A DNA stretch of 64,000 bases from Methylocystis echinoides (GCF_027923385.1 NZ_BSEC01000001.1:2244501-2308500), one strand, 5' to 3'; shown: positions 27,514 to 37,644, counted from the first letter of the stretch. Numbers and translations: made by a program. The notes: a model not told the origin generated them from the sequence alone.

Positions 27514-28769
27514 CGGCTCCAGGAGTCGATGGCGTCGGCGAAGACGCGCTCGCCGGAGGCGCCCTTTTCCATGTTGATCGTCGCCGGCCGGCCATCGGCG
27601 AACTGGATCGGCAGGTCGAGCACGCTCAGGGAGCGCAGCAACTGAATGTTGCGCATCTCGCGGTCGCCGCGCATCAGGCCAATGAGGAAATTGTTTTCCG
27701 TGATCGGGACGGGAATGCCGACGATCTTCTCGCCGGACTGCGCGTCGGGACGCCGCATCTGGATCGGGCCGATCGCCTTCACATTGCCGAGCGTGGTCCC
27801 CGGCTGCGGCTTGAAGGAAATGTTCACCGTATGCGAGGCCGACAGCGCCGAGTCCGTGTTCTTCTGGAACAGCAGACTGAGTTTCAGCTTGGCCTCGGGA
27901 ACGTCGACGTCGCCGCGAATCGCGGAGCTGACCGGCTGGCCCGGACCGCCGCCGATATTCTCGAGCCGCCAGACGACATTCGCATTGTAGATGCGGTCGA
28001 CCTTGTCCGGCTCCTGAAGCGAGGCGACCCACAGTTCGGCCTTCTGGGCGACAGGCACGGTGGTCACGCGCTTGGGGCCGCCGGTCGGCGCGCCGCCTTC
28101 GACCCGCTCGCCGAATTTGCCGCCTTCCGCGCCGCCCTTGGCGCCGGTCTCGGCGGGCTTCAGTTTGGCGAGGTCTTCCGGCCGCTCGCGCAGATACCAG
28201 GCGAGCGCGCCGACGACGGCGATCAGCGAGACGACGACGCCGGCGAGCGCGACGGTGCGTCCGGACGGGCGCTGCGATCTGGGCGGACGGGGCAGGGGCG
28301 CGGCGGGCCTTTGCGGCTCGCGCCCATTGGCGGCGGGCGCCGTATCGGCGAGCGTGTCGCGCCAGGCGTCTTCGGCGCTGCGCGGCGCGGGCTGCGGCTC
28401 CAGCGCCGATTTGGCGGGCTCGGCGGCGCGGGCGGGCGCGGTGGCGGTTGTCGCGGAGGCGGCGGCGCCTGTTGGGGGCGGCGGCGCGCCTTCGGGCTTG
28501 CCCGTCGGTGCCGGTTTGGCGGGGGCGGCCGTTTTGGTCCGGGCGCCCTGCGCATTGGCGCGGGCGAGCTCGATTTCGAGGCGCGTGATGGCTTCTTCGA
28601 GCGCGCGGCTTTCGGCGGCGATGTCGGCTTCGGCCACGGGGGGCTGGATGCTGCGGAGCTGATTGACCAGCGCCTTGCGCGCCCGTTCGTAAACACCCTG
28701 CCTGGCGTCCGGCGTCTGACCGGGAAGCGCGGATATGGCGCGGGAAATCAGCGAATAATAATCAGCCAT
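27510..28769 (-). CDS. Single-pass membrane protein with Pro/Ala-rich linker
   Basis: A 419-residue protein. Residues 1-75 are helical and conserved-looking (DYYSLISRAISALPGQT). About 78-165 is a low-complexity Pro/Ala/Thr linker. One membrane helix follows at about 171-192 (VALAGVVVSLIAVVGALAWY). The C-terminal 190 residues are a soluble domain, probably periplasmic, with VVWRLENIGGG and NISFKPQPGTTLG. Similar architecture is known to me from uncharacterised Hyphomicrobiales proteins. No function is assigned. ATG start. Confidence 0.72.
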   Translation of the reverse strand: MADYYSLISRAISALPGQTPDARQGVYERARKALVNQLRSIQPPVAEADIAAESRALEEAITRLEIELARANAQGARTKTAAPAKPAPTGKPEGAPPPPTGAAASATTATAPARAAEPAKSALEPQPAPRSAEDAWRDTLADTAPAANGREPQRPAAPLPRPPRSQRPSGRTVALAGVVVSLIAVVGALAWYLRERPEDLAKLKPAETGAKGGAEGGKFGERVEGGAPTGGPKRVTTVPVAQKAELWVASLQEPDKVDRIYNANVVWRLENIGGGPGQPVSSAIRGDVDVPEAKLKLSLLFQKNTDSALSASHTVNISFKPQPGTTLGNVKAIGPIQMRRPDAQSGEKIVGIPVPITENNFLIGLMRGDREMRNIQLLRSLSVLDLPIQFADGRPATINMEKGASGERVFADAIDSWSR

Positions 28770-28898
28770 TCTTGGTTAAGAGCATTTCCGGCAAAGGGCG
28801 TCAATCCTCACCCCCTTGCAAAACCACGAAAAACCGGGGATTCGAGCAGACTTGCGCCGTACGCTAACCTCTTGTCTGCAATTCGCGGGGAGAAAAGA

Positions 28899-29510
28899 AT
28901 GTCATCGTTCAGTTGTTTGGCCCGGCTCGTCTCGGCGACCCTTCTCGCCGTCTGGTTTCTGCTGATTCCGCAGGCGGCCAACGCCATCAGCATGGACAAG
29001 TCCTCGACCATCCGCGACCAGTGCGAAATCTCCATCGGGCCTGATCTGATCGGCATTGTTTCCTACATGCCCGACCGCTCCCGCGATCGATTCTGCGGGG
29101 AGTTCCCCGCGACCGGGCGCATCATCCTGACCATTGATCTCATCGCCGAGCGGTTGCGCGAATTGCCGATCGAGGTGCGCATCGTCCGGGAGCCGGGCGG
29201 CAAGCCGCTGACCGAAGAGGACGATCTCGCGCCCTTCACCGTCGCCCATGTCGCCCCGCGCCTCTATCCCGGCGGCGCTGCGCCGGTGGAGCACGTCTTC
29301 GACGAAGCGGGCAATTACGCCGCCTTCATCACCGTGACGGAGAGCTCCGGAACGCGGCGAACGACACGCTTTCCGTTTACGATCGGCGGCTTCTGGCAGT
29401 TCTACGCGACGGCCATGCTGGCCGCGGTGGCGCTCGCCGGCGCGGTCTACGCCTATTGGCTGCACGCCGGAAACCGCAAGGGGTTCCGGCGCGCGCGACC
29501 GTTCGGGTGA
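28899..29510 (+). CDS. Exported protein with C-terminal membrane anchor, unknown function
   Basis: A 203-residue protein. A signal peptide ends near LLIPQAANA (residue 28), two cysteines follow (RDQCEIS and DRFCGEF, a likely disulfide), then a beta-rich domain with EVRIVREPGG and FTVAHVAPRLYPGGA. A C-terminal helix (about 169-189, YATAMLAAVALAGAVYAYWL) and a basic tail anchor it in the inner membrane facing the periplasm. The open frame upstream of the ATG overlaps the antisense strand of the previous gene and looks spurious. GGGGAGAAAAGA precedes the ATG. Confidence 0.7.
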   Translation: MSSFSCLARLVSATLLAVWFLLIPQAANAISMDKSSTIRDQCEISIGPDLIGIVSYMPDRSRDRFCGEFPATGRIILTIDLIAERLRELPIEVRIVREPGGKPLTEEDDLAPFTVAHVAPRLYPGGAAPVEHVFDEAGNYAAFITVTESSGTRRTTRFPFTIGGFWQFYATAMLAAVALAGAVYAYWLHAGNRKGFRRARPFG

Positions 29511-29533
29511 AGGACGAGGCCGGATAGGCGCCG

Positions 29534-30037
29534 TTACGACGCCCGCATGTCCTTGACGGCCGGCGCGCCGGACGACGGCGCCGCGATCAGCCAGTAGATC
29601 GCGCCCGTCAGCGCGCCGGTGAGGAAAAACAGGATCGCCAGCCGGCCTTCCGCCTCGCTCACCGATTGCGCGCGCTCCAGCCCCCGCGCCGCGCGGGCGA
29701 TCCAGGGCGAGGCGCCCGCCAGCAGACCGCTGACGCCCGAATACCAGACGAAGGAGCGGGCGCCGGCGACTTCCCCGATCAGCGCCGCAACGGCGAGCGG
29801 CGCCGCGCAGGTCGCAACGATCACCGCCCAGATGACGAAACCCAGCGCCGACAGCGCCTGTCCGGGGTCGCCGCCATCGAGCGCCTCGTCGAAGGCCGCG
29901 AACAGGCTGGCCATGACGGAAACGAACCCGGCCTCGCGCGTCGCCGGATCGAACATGGCCGAGACGACGAGGAAGATCGCGCCGATCGTCGACGCGATCA
30001 GGAAGCCGAAGGTCATGACGATCAACCGGCGCAGCAT
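29534..30037 (-). CDS. Hypothetical membrane protein
   Basis: A 167-residue protein with about four hydrophobic helices: LIVMTFGFLIASTIGAIFLV, ALGFVIWAVIVATCAAPLA, WYSGVSGLLAGASPWI and LAILFFLTGALTGAIYWLI. It lies 21 bp downstream of the HNH gene on the same strand and probably shares its transcript. I do not recognise the family. Confidence 0.68.
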   Translation of the reverse strand: MLRRLIVMTFGFLIASTIGAIFLVVSAMFDPATREAGFVSVMASLFAAFDEALDGGDPGQALSALGFVIWAVIVATCAAPLAVAALIGEVAGARSFVWYSGVSGLLAGASPWIARAARGLERAQSVSEAEGRLAILFFLTGALTGAIYWLIAAPSSGAPAVKDMRAS

Positions 30038-30058
30038 GGCGGCTTCTCCGAGCGGGCC

Positions 30059-30631
30059 TTACGGCTCCAGGACGGAGTCCCAATAGAGATAATCGAGCCA
30101 GCTGTCGTGCAGATAATTGGGCGGGAACAGCCGGCCGTTGCGGTGCAGGTCGGCGATGCTGGGCTGATAGGGCGTCTGCGCCGGCGCCATATGCGCCTCC
30201 TTGGGAAGCCGGTCGCCCTTGCGCAGATTGCAGGGCGAACAGGCGGCGACGACATTCTCCCATGTGGTGGCGCCGCCCTTGGAGCGGGGAATGACGTGAT
30301 CGAAGGTCAGTTCGTCATGCGCGCCGCAATACTGGCAGGTGAAACGGTCGCGCAGAAAGACGTTAAAACGCGTAAAGGCCGGCTGACGGGCCGGCCTTAC
30401 ATATTCTTTCAGTGAAACGACGGAGGGGAGTCGGATTTCGAAGCTCGGACTTTTGACCACCTTGTCATATTCCGAAACGATGTTGACCCGATCCAGGAAG
30501 ACCGCCTTCACCGCGTCCTGCCAGCCCCAAAGCGACAGCGGATAATAACTCAGCGGCCGGTAATCCGCGTTGAGCACCAGCGCGGGACAAGCCTGAGGCG
30601 AGACGTTTTGATGTCTGAAGTGAGCGGTCAC
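30059..30631 (-). CDS. HNH endonuclease family protein
   Basis: A 190-residue protein. The N-terminal ALVLNADYRPLSYYPLSLW block is typical of a conserved proteobacterial HNH family. The HNH motif follows: CQYCGAHDELTFDHVIPRS, then TTWENVVAACSPCN with two C-x2-C zinc pairs. These nucleases are widespread in alphaproteobacteria and not clearly part of restriction systems. The frame is open to 30862, but the region there holds a promoter (TTGACA), so translation starts downstream. The GTG at 30631 gives the usual family length. Confidence 0.85.
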   Translation of the reverse strand: MTAHFRHQNVSPQACPALVLNADYRPLSYYPLSLWGWQDAVKAVFLDRVNIVSEYDKVVKSPSFEIRLPSVVSLKEYVRPARQPAFTRFNVFLRDRFTCQYCGAHDELTFDHVIPRSKGGATTWENVVAACSPCNLRKGDRLPKEAHMAPAQTPYQPSIADLHRNGRLFPPNYLHDSWLDYLYWDSVLEP

Positions 30632-30974
30632 CCTTGCCAGCCTCTCGGTTTCGAGAAGGGCCTGATGGACCGCGCCAAGGTCCGTCCGGCCTTTTGCGAC
30701 TTTGAGATAGTTTACAGGTAGTACGACAGGGTTGTGAAGTCGCCCCTCGCGGCCCGACCTGCGCCGCGGCGAAACGCCCGAACCGCGCCCGCGAACTCCG
30801 CGGATCACCCTGCCGCAGCATAAAAACCTATTTATATCATATCGTTGGCCAAAAGTTGTCAATCGCCCGCCCGCGCCCCGCCTTCGGCGCGGCCCTTGCA
30901 GCCCTCACCGTAACGTTCGCGCTGACAGGACTTTCTGTCCCGTTTCGGAACGGGCGATTCGTAAGGAGCAGGGC
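30632..30974. promoter_or_regulatory. Divergent leader region; promoter for the HNH gene
   Basis: A 343-bp stretch between the HNH gene and the sugar transferase gene. On the minus strand TTGACA (30862-30857) is followed by TATGAT (30841-30836, 15-bp spacing) or TGATAT (17-bp spacing) in an AT-rich patch. This looks like a sigma-70 promoter and implies an HNH leader of about 200 bases. I see no convincing small gene in the region. Confidence 0.5.
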
Positions 30975-32441
30975 GTGTCGCAAGACGTCGACTTTGGCGG
31001 AATCTTCCGGGACTCCCGTGGCGCCGCGCCTCGGCGGGCGCACCGCGAGACGCGCGCCGGCGGCTTCCTCTTGCGCGGCGGCTTTCCGGCCCTCGCCGGG
31101 GCGATGGATTTTTTCGCCGCCGGCGCCGCGGCGGTCGTTGTCCAGCTCGTCTATCATCGGGCCTTTTACGGGTGGAGCGGCCTCTCGGCGGCCAACCTCC
31201 AGCCGACTCTCATCGCGGCCTCCACCTTCGTTCTCGTCAATGCGCTGCGGGGCGACTACGCCTTCGCCCATTATCTCCGTCCGCGCGGTCATTTCCGCGC
31301 CATCGCGCGGATCTGGCCGGTGGTCAGCCTGTTCGCGCTGGCGGTCGGCTTTCTGGCGCGCGCCAATGACGACGTCTCCCGCGCCGCCTTCCTGCTCGCG
31401 GCGGTGGCGTCGCTGGTCGCGCTGGCGGCGGGACGCGCGACGCTTTGCGCTTATGTCCGCGCCGAGGCGGCGAGCGGCCGCGCCGCCGCGCGGCGGGTGT
31501 TTCTCGTCGGCCTGGAGGCGGAGCTGGAGGCCTTCTCCAGACGCTGCCAGCCGGCGACCTGCGACATGACCATCGTCGGCTCCATTGTGCTGCGCGACGA
31601 TCCGGAAACGCTCGAAGACGATCTGACCCTCGCCGCCGCGACGGCGCGGATGATGCGGCCGGACGATATTTTCATTCTGGCGCCCTGGTCGCGGACCGAG
31701 GTCGTCGAGCCCTGCGTCAAGGTCTTCCTGCGCGTGCCGGGGCGGCTTCATCTGGGGCTGGGGCGGCTTTTCGACCGCTTCGCCGAGGCGCGCGTCGAGC
31801 GGTCGGGCGCCATTACGAGCCTCAATCTGTCGAGCCATGCGCTCGGCGCCTATGAGGTCGCGGCCAAACGCGCCTTCGACATTGTCGTCGCCTCGCTGGC
31901 GCTCCTGCTGCTGTCGCCGCTGCTTTTGCTCTGCGCGGCGGCGATCCGACTGGAGAGCGACGGGCCGGCGCTGTTCCGCCAGCGCCGCTATGGCTTCAAC
32001 CGGGAGCCGTTCCGCATCGTCAAATTCCGCACCATGACCACCATGGAGGATGGGCGCCAGATCCGCCAGGCGACTGTCGACGATCCGCGCGTGACGCGGG
32101 TGGGGCGCGTTCTCCGCCGTCTGAATATCGACGAACTGCCGCAATTGCTGAATGTCATTCGCGGCGACATGTCGCTCGTCGGGCCGCGGCCGCACGCGCT
32201 CGCGCACGACCAGCTTTTCGAAAGACGGATCGCGCTTTACGCGCGTCGTCACAATGTCAAACCGGGCATCACCGGCTGGGCGCAGGTCAATGGCCTGCGC
32301 GGCGAAATCGACACGCCCGCCAAGATTCGGCGCCGTGTCGCGCACGACCTCTACTACATCGACAATTGGTCGCTCGGCTTCGATGTCTGGATTTTGTTTC
32401 TCACCGTCTTCTCCCGCAAAGCCTATCGCAACGCGGTGTGA
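30975..32441 (+). CDS. Polyprenyl-phosphate glycosylphosphotransferase (exopolysaccharide initiation)
   Basis: A 488-residue membrane protein of the WcaJ/PssA type. N-terminal helices (about 45-150) are followed by a soluble Rossmann-like part, then the conserved catalytic domain: KRAFDIVVASLALLLLSPLL, PALFRQRRYGFNREPFRIVK, FRTM, NIDELPQLLNVIRGDMSLVG, PRP and KPGITGWAQVNGLRG. It transfers a hexose-1-phosphate to undecaprenyl phosphate to begin exopolysaccharide repeat units. No other polysaccharide gene is nearby. The start is a GTG after AAGGAGCAG. Confidence 0.93.
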   Translation: MSQDVDFGGIFRDSRGAAPRRAHRETRAGGFLLRGGFPALAGAMDFFAAGAAAVVVQLVYHRAFYGWSGLSAANLQPTLIAASTFVLVNALRGDYAFAHYLRPRGHFRAIARIWPVVSLFALAVGFLARANDDVSRAAFLLAAVASLVALAAGRATLCAYVRAEAASGRAAARRVFLVGLEAELEAFSRRCQPATCDMTIVGSIVLRDDPETLEDDLTLAAATARMMRPDDIFILAPWSRTEVVEPCVKVFLRVPGRLHLGLGRLFDRFAEARVERSGAITSLNLSSHALGAYEVAAKRAFDIVVASLALLLLSPLLLLCAAAIRLESDGPALFRQRRYGFNREPFRIVKFRTMTTMEDGRQIRQATVDDPRVTRVGRVLRRLNIDELPQLLNVIRGDMSLVGPRPHALAHDQLFERRIALYARRHNVKPGITGWAQVNGLRGEIDTPAKIRRRVAHDLYYIDNWSLGFDVWILFLTVFSRKAYRNAV

Positions 32442-32522
32442 CGGAGAGAGAAGGGCGGCAGGCCGAAGCAGGCGCGTTGCGTATCGCTTGCCTCCGGCCT
32501 GCCGCCTGCCGACTATTCCTGC

Positions 32523-33746
32523 GTGATTCGACTTCTTCATACAGCCGATTGGCATCTGGGCGCCGCCCTTCAGGGATGGCCGCGCGAGGCGGAGCATCGC
32601 GCCGCGATCTATCAACTCATCTCCCGCGCCAGGGAGCGGGATGTCGACGCGGTCGTGATCGCGGGCGACGTCTTCGACAGCCTCAACCCCTCCGCCGAGG
32701 CGCAGCGGCTGCTCTACGAGACGCTGCGCGATCTGCGCGCCGCCTGTCCGCGCGCGACGCTCGCGCTCATCGCCGGCAATCACGATCCCGCCGGACGGCT
32801 TGAGGCGCCGCGCGCGCTGTTCGAGATCGCCGGCGTCTATTCGATTGGCGTCATCGCGCGGCGCGAGGGGGGCGCCCTTGATCTCGCCACCCATCTCTTG
32901 CCGATCCGCGCCGCCTCCGGCGCGGTCGCCGCCCAACTTCTCGCGCTGCCCTATCCACGCGCGGCCGATCTACCCCTCGCAGGCGCGGAGGTCACGGGGT
33001 CGCCGGTTGTCTGGGGCGTGCGCGAACTCTACCGCGAGGCGGTCGCCGCCGCGCGCGCGAAGATCGGCGACGCGCCGCTCGTGCTGACCGGCCATCTGCA
33101 CATCGCCGGCGGCCTTGAATCCGAAGGCGCCGAACGGCGCATCCTGGTGGGCGGCGAACACGCCGCGCCGCCGGATATTTTCCCCGCCGACGTCGCTTAT
33201 GTGGCGCTCGGCCATTTGCATCGCCCGCAAAGCGTCGGACGCGAGACGATCCGTTATTCCGGTTCGCTGATCCCGATGTCGAAGACGGAGATCGACTATC
33301 CGCATGGAGTCACGATTGTCGACATTGACGCCGCCGGACGGGCGAAGGCGGAGCATGTTCCCTTCACCCGCAGCGTGCCGCACCTGCGTCTTCCGGCGCG
33401 GGGCGCGCTGGCGGTGAGCGAGATCGAGGCGGCGATCGTGGCGCGCGGGCTCGATCAGGAGCCGCCGGACGCGGCGCGTCCCTTCGTGCATCTGAGCGTG
33501 AAAGTCGACGGACCCTCGGCGGGGCTGAAAGCCGAGGTCGACGCAATCTGCGACAAGTTCCCGATCCGTCTCGTGTCGCTCGCCGTCGAACGGCCGCAGG
33601 CGGCGCCGGCGACTCCGATTGCGCCGCTGCGTCTTGCCGAACGTCAGCCGGTCGATCTGTTTCGCGAGGCCTTCGAGACGACGCATGGCGTCGCGCCCTC
33701 GCAAGATCATTTGCGCTTTTTCGATCAGATCGCGGAGGAAGAATAG
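32523..33746 (+). CDS. sbcD: Exonuclease subunit SbcD (Mre11-like)
   Basis: A 407-residue metallophosphoesterase. The five phosphoesterase motifs are present: HTADWHLG, AGDVFDSLNP, AGNHDPAG, TGHLHIAGG and LGHLHRPQ. With SbcC it forms a nuclease that cuts DNA hairpins and protein-blocked ends. It starts with GTG and its stop is immediately followed by the sbcC start, so the two are translationally coupled. Length fits the family. Confidence 0.94.
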   Translation: MIRLLHTADWHLGAALQGWPREAEHRAAIYQLISRARERDVDAVVIAGDVFDSLNPSAEAQRLLYETLRDLRAACPRATLALIAGNHDPAGRLEAPRALFEIAGVYSIGVIARREGGALDLATHLLPIRAASGAVAAQLLALPYPRAADLPLAGAEVTGSPVVWGVRELYREAVAAARAKIGDAPLVLTGHLHIAGGLESEGAERRILVGGEHAAPPDIFPADVAYVALGHLHRPQSVGRETIRYSGSLIPMSKTEIDYPHGVTIVDIDAAGRAKAEHVPFTRSVPHLRLPARGALAVSEIEAAIVARGLDQEPPDAARPFVHLSVKVDGPSAGLKAEVDAICDKFPIRLVSLAVERPQAAPATPIAPLRLAERQPVDLFREAFETTHGVAPSQDHLRFFDQIAEEE

Positions 33747-36700
33747 GTGCGCATCCTCGCGATCAGGGGCGAAAATCTGGCGAGCCTCGCCGAGCCTTTC
33801 GCCGTCGAATTCGAGCAGGAGCCGCTGCGCTCGGCGGGGCTCTTCGCGATCACCGGCGAGACCGGCGCCGGCAAATCGACGATCCTCGACGCACTGTGTC
33901 TGGCGCTTTACGACAAGTTTCCGCGCGTCGTCGCGGCCGGGGGCGGCGAGGGGGCGCCGGACCCTTCCGGCGAGATGCTCACGGCGGGCGATCCCCGCGC
34001 GATCCTGCGGCGCGGCGCCGGGCGCGGCTTCGCCGAGGCGGATTTCATCGGCCGCGATGGCCTGCGCTATCGCGCGCGCTGCGATCTCGCGCGGGCGCGC
34101 GGACGCGCCGCCGGCAGACTGCAAAATCGCGGGCGGAGCCTCTGGCGCATCGACGACGCCGGCGTCGCGATCGAGACGCTCGAGTCCGGCGTCGAGCCGG
34201 TCAACCGCCGCATCATCGACCTGACTGATCTGACCTTCGATCAGTTTCGCCGCACGGCGCTGCTGGCGCAGGGCGATTTCGACGCTTTCCTGCGCGCGGA
34301 TGCGCGCGAGCGCGGCGATCTTCTCGAGAAGATCACGGGCGCGGAAATCTACGGTCGTCTTTCCGCGCGCGCGTTCGAGAAAGCGCGCGAGGCGCGCGAG
34401 AACGTCGCTGCGCTCGACCGAAGCCGCCGCGAGATCGGCGTCATGGATGACGCGCAGCGCGCCGCGCTCGTCGCGCAAATCGACGCGATCGCCTTGCAGC
34501 GCGCCACGCTCGACGAGGCGCGCGAGTCGCTCGCCGTGCAATTGCGCCGGCTGGACACGCACGCCCTCGCGGTGTCGAAACTCGCGCAGGCCGAAACCGA
34601 CGCGGCGGCGGCGGCGGCGGTTTTCGAGGGGCTGAAGCCGCAGCGCGACAAACTCGACGCGCTCGCCCGCGTCGCGCCCTTGTTCGCGCCGCGCGACGAG
34701 GCCGCGCGCGCCGAGAAGGCGCTGGCCGAAAAGCAGCAGGCGGCGCAGGAAGCGACGGCGCAGAGCGACGACGCCCGCGCCGCGCTCGTCGTCGCGCAGG
34801 AAACGGAGCGCGAGGCGGCGGCGGCGCTGACGGCGACCACCGAAGAGACGGCCTTGTTCGCACCTTTGTGGGAACGCGCCAGCGCGCTGGATGCGCAGAT
34901 TGCGACGCAGACGAGCGAAGCCGGGCGGGCGCAGGCGGCCGAGCAGCAAGCCGTGCGGCTCGCCATGGAGACTCAGGCGGCGCTCAATCGCGCCCGGGAG
35001 GAAGAGGCGCGCACCCGCGCGACGAGCGACGCCGCACAGCAAACCCTGGATGAACTCGCCGCCGCGCGTCCGCTGAGCGAACGCTGGGCCGAGATCGACG
35101 ATCAGCTCACGCAGCGCGAGCGTCTCGCCGTCGCGGCGCGGCAGCATGATGACGATTTACGTAATGCGCAAAAGGAGGCGACAAGAGCGCAGGAAGCGCG
35201 CGCCGCCTTTGATCTGGCCGATGAGGCGGATCGCGCGGCGCTGGCGGCAATTGTCTCGCAAACCGCCGAGCGGGAAGCCGCGCGTGACGCTTTACGTGCG
35301 ACGGAAGCGCAGCAGGCGCTGGACGAGATCGCGCGCACCTACGAGTCCCTGCAGGAGATGGCGCGGCATGTGCGCGATCACGACGCCGCGCAGGAGAAGG
35401 CGGCGCGCGCCCATGAAGATATCCTGCGTTTCGGGCAGGAGGCCGAAGCGGTCGCACATCGTCTCAGCGAATTGCGCGCGGCGCGAGACGCGCAGGCGCG
35501 GCAGGACGAGGACGCGGCGCGGCTCGGCGATCTCGCCGACGCGGCCGCCGCCGAACATGCGCTCGAACTGCGCGCGACACTGGACGCGGGCGCGCCCTGT
35601 CCGGTCTGCGGCGCGCTGGACCATCCGTTCACCGAGTCGCAGGACGCCGCCCAGGCGCTGGTCGAAGCCCTGCGGGCGCGCCGTGACGCGGCGCGTCAGG
35701 CGCTGGCCGAGACGGACCGGCAGTTGATGCTGATGGCGGCGCGCGGGGCGCAGACGCGCGCCCTGCATCAGGAGGCGACGCAGCGTCAGGCCGAAGCCCG
35801 CGCCGCCCTCGCCGCCGCCGCGCAGGACTATGCGCGGGTTGCGCGCGACCACGCCGGGGCGCCGCCGGCGCCGGCGGGCGCGGCGCCGGTCGTCGCCGCG
35901 CTGATCGACGACGCTGAGACAAGGCGCGAGGCCCTCAGGATCATCATCCAGCGCGAGCGCCAATTGTCGGCCGACATCGCCCTGCTCGACAAGCAGCGCG
36001 ACGAGAAGCGCGCCGCGCTCGACGCGCGACGCGCCGAACGCGACGAAATGGAGGCGCGCGCCCGCGGCGCCGGCGAGGATTGCGCGCGGCTGGAGCAGAC
36101 GCTCGGCAACGCCGCGCAGCGTCTGGCCGCGCTCGATCAGACGCTGTCCGCCTATCTGATCCTGCGCGATCTGAGGCCCTGGGACCTCGACCGCGATCCG
36201 GCGGCCTGCCGTCGCCTGCTGGCGGAAGCGGGCGCGCTGTACAAGCAGACGCACGAAACCTTCTCGAAGGCCGGACAGAGCCTCGCGGAGTTGGGCCTGC
36301 GCATCGCCGCGCGCGACGTCGAGGCGCGCGTCGCCGCCGAAAAAGCCGCGTCCGCCGCGAAGGATCACGCCGAGCGACAGGCCGCCCTCACGCGCCTGCA
36401 AAGCGAGCGCGGCCAATTGCTCGGCGGCGCGCAAACCAGCGCGCATCGCGCCAGCGTCGAAGCGGCGCACAAGGCGGCGCATGCGGCGCATGAGACGGCG
36501 CGTCATGCGCGCGTCGAGGCCGACAAGCGGAAGGCCGCCTGCGACGAACGTCTGGCCAACGCCGCGCGCGACGCCCAAAAGGCGCACGCCGCCCTTGGCA
36601 CGGCGCGCACGGCTTTCGCCGGCGCCCTGGCTGCGGCGGGCTTCCGGCTGGAGGAAGCGGCGCCGCTGCTCGCCATTCCGCCGGAGACGACGGCGCAGAT

Positions 36701-37508
36701 GCGTCAGCAGGTCGAGGCGGCGCAGGCGAAATTGCGCGACGCGGAGGCCGCCGTGGCCGCGCGCCGCGCCGATCTGGCCGAGGCGGAAGCCGGGGGCCTC
36801 TCGGAGACGCCGCGCGAAGAGCTGGAGGCGCGGCGCGATGAATTCGCGGCGGCGCTCGAAGAGCTCATGACGCAGAATGGCGTCCTGCGTCAGCAGCTCC
36901 AGCAGGACGACGACGCGCGCGGCCGCGCGGAGTCGCTTGGCGGCGAAATAGAGGCGGCGCGGGCGGCGAGCAAGGTCTGGGAGGAGATCAACGCCGCCAT
37001 CGGCTCGAAGGACGGCGACAAGTTCCGCCGCTTCGCGCAAGGGGTGACGCTGGCGCAGCTCATCGTGCTCGCCAATCAGCGCCTTGCCCTGCTGGCGCCG
37101 CGGTATCGGCTGGAGCGCTCCGGGGAGATGGGGGCGCTCGGTTTGCAGATCGTCGACCGCGATCTCGGCGACGAGCCCCGGTCGACGCGCTCGCTTTCCG
37201 GCGGCGAGCGCTTTCTTGCGTCACTGGCGCTGGCGCTCGCGCTCGCGGGGCTCGAGGGGCGCGACTCCTTCGTCGACACGCTTTTCATCGACGAAGGCTT
37301 TGGCGCGCTCGACGCCATGACGCTCGACGTCGCCATCGACGCGCTCGAGAATCTGCAAGGGCAGGGGCGCAAGGTCGGCGTCATCAGCCATGTGGAGTCG
37401 CTGCAAAGCCGCATCGCCACGAAGATTTGCGTGGAGCGTCGTGGCGGCGGCGTCAGCGTCGTGCGGCTGCAGGCGGGGGCGGGCGCGGGCGGGATGGGGG
37501 CGATTTAG
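33747..37508 (+). CDS. sbcC: Exonuclease subunit SbcC (Rad50-like)
   Basis: A 1,253-residue SMC-like ATPase. Walker A is GETGAGKSTILDA (about residue 37). Very long Ala/Glu/Arg-rich coiled coils surround the zinc hook CPVCG (about residue 617). The signature LSGGERFLASLALALAL (about 1148) and Walker B TLFIDEGFGALD close the ATPase. The C-terminus ends in HVESLQSRI and a Gly-rich tail. The GTG start abuts the sbcD stop. An intergenic gap of 45 bp to an IS630 element follows. Confidence 0.94.
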   Translation: MRILAIRGENLASLAEPFAVEFEQEPLRSAGLFAITGETGAGKSTILDALCLALYDKFPRVVAAGGGEGAPDPSGEMLTAGDPRAILRRGAGRGFAEADFIGRDGLRYRARCDLARARGRAAGRLQNRGRSLWRIDDAGVAIETLESGVEPVNRRIIDLTDLTFDQFRRTALLAQGDFDAFLRADARERGDLLEKITGAEIYGRLSARAFEKAREARENVAALDRSRREIGVMDDAQRAALVAQIDAIALQRATLDEARESLAVQLRRLDTHALAVSKLAQAETDAAAAAAVFEGLKPQRDKLDALARVAPLFAPRDEAARAEKALAEKQQAAQEATAQSDDARAALVVAQETEREAAAALTATTEETALFAPLWERASALDAQIATQTSEAGRAQAAEQQAVRLAMETQAALNRAREEEARTRATSDAAQQTLDELAAARPLSERWAEIDDQLTQRERLAVAARQHDDDLRNAQKEATRAQEARAAFDLADEADRAALAAIVSQTAEREAARDALRATEAQQALDEIARTYESLQEMARHVRDHDAAQEKAARAHEDILRFGQEAEAVAHRLSELRAARDAQARQDEDAARLGDLADAAAAEHALELRATLDAGAPCPVCGALDHPFTESQDAAQALVEALRARRDAARQALAETDRQLMLMAARGAQTRALHQEATQRQAEARAALAAAAQDYARVARDHAGAPPAPAGAAPVVAALIDDAETRREALRIIIQRERQLSADIALLDKQRDEKRAALDARRAERDEMEARARGAGEDCARLEQTLGNAAQRLAALDQTLSAYLILRDLRPWDLDRDPAACRRLLAEAGALYKQTHETFSKAGQSLAELGLRIAARDVEARVAAEKAASAAKDHAERQAALTRLQSERGQLLGGAQTSAHRASVEAAHKAAHAAHETARHARVEADKRKAACDERLANAARDAQKAHAALGTARTAFAGALAAAGFRLEEAAPLLAIPPETTAQMRQQVEAAQAKLRDAEAAVAARRADLAEAEAGGLSETPREELEARRDEFAAALEELMTQNGVLRQQLQQDDDARGRAESLGGEIEAARAASKVWEEINAAIGSKDGDKFRRFAQGVTLAQLIVLANQRLALLAPRYRLERSGEMGALGLQIVDRDLGDEPRSTRSLSGGERFLASLALALALAGLEGRDSFVDTLFIDEGFGALDAMTLDVAIDALENLQGQGRKVGVISHVESLQSRIATKICVERRGGGVSVVRLQAGAGAGGMGAI

Positions 37509-37644
37509 AGAATTTCCCAGTGCGCAAGCGGAGAGAGGGGTCGACCGCCGCTAGAGCGGTTTCTTGTCTGAATGAATCATTGGGGATTCCCGAATCGGGG
37601 CAGGTCTGATTCAAACTGACTGCTGGCGAAGGAGGCCGGCAGGC

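Noticed and set aside
27405..28898. Open frame upstream of the exported protein at 28899
   Set aside because: Antisense to the 419-aa membrane protein; the signal peptide begins at 28899.
30059..30631. HNH protein as part of a defence system
   Set aside because: Belongs to a common housekeeping-like HNH family, and neighbours are membrane and sugar transferase genes with no methylase or specificity gene.
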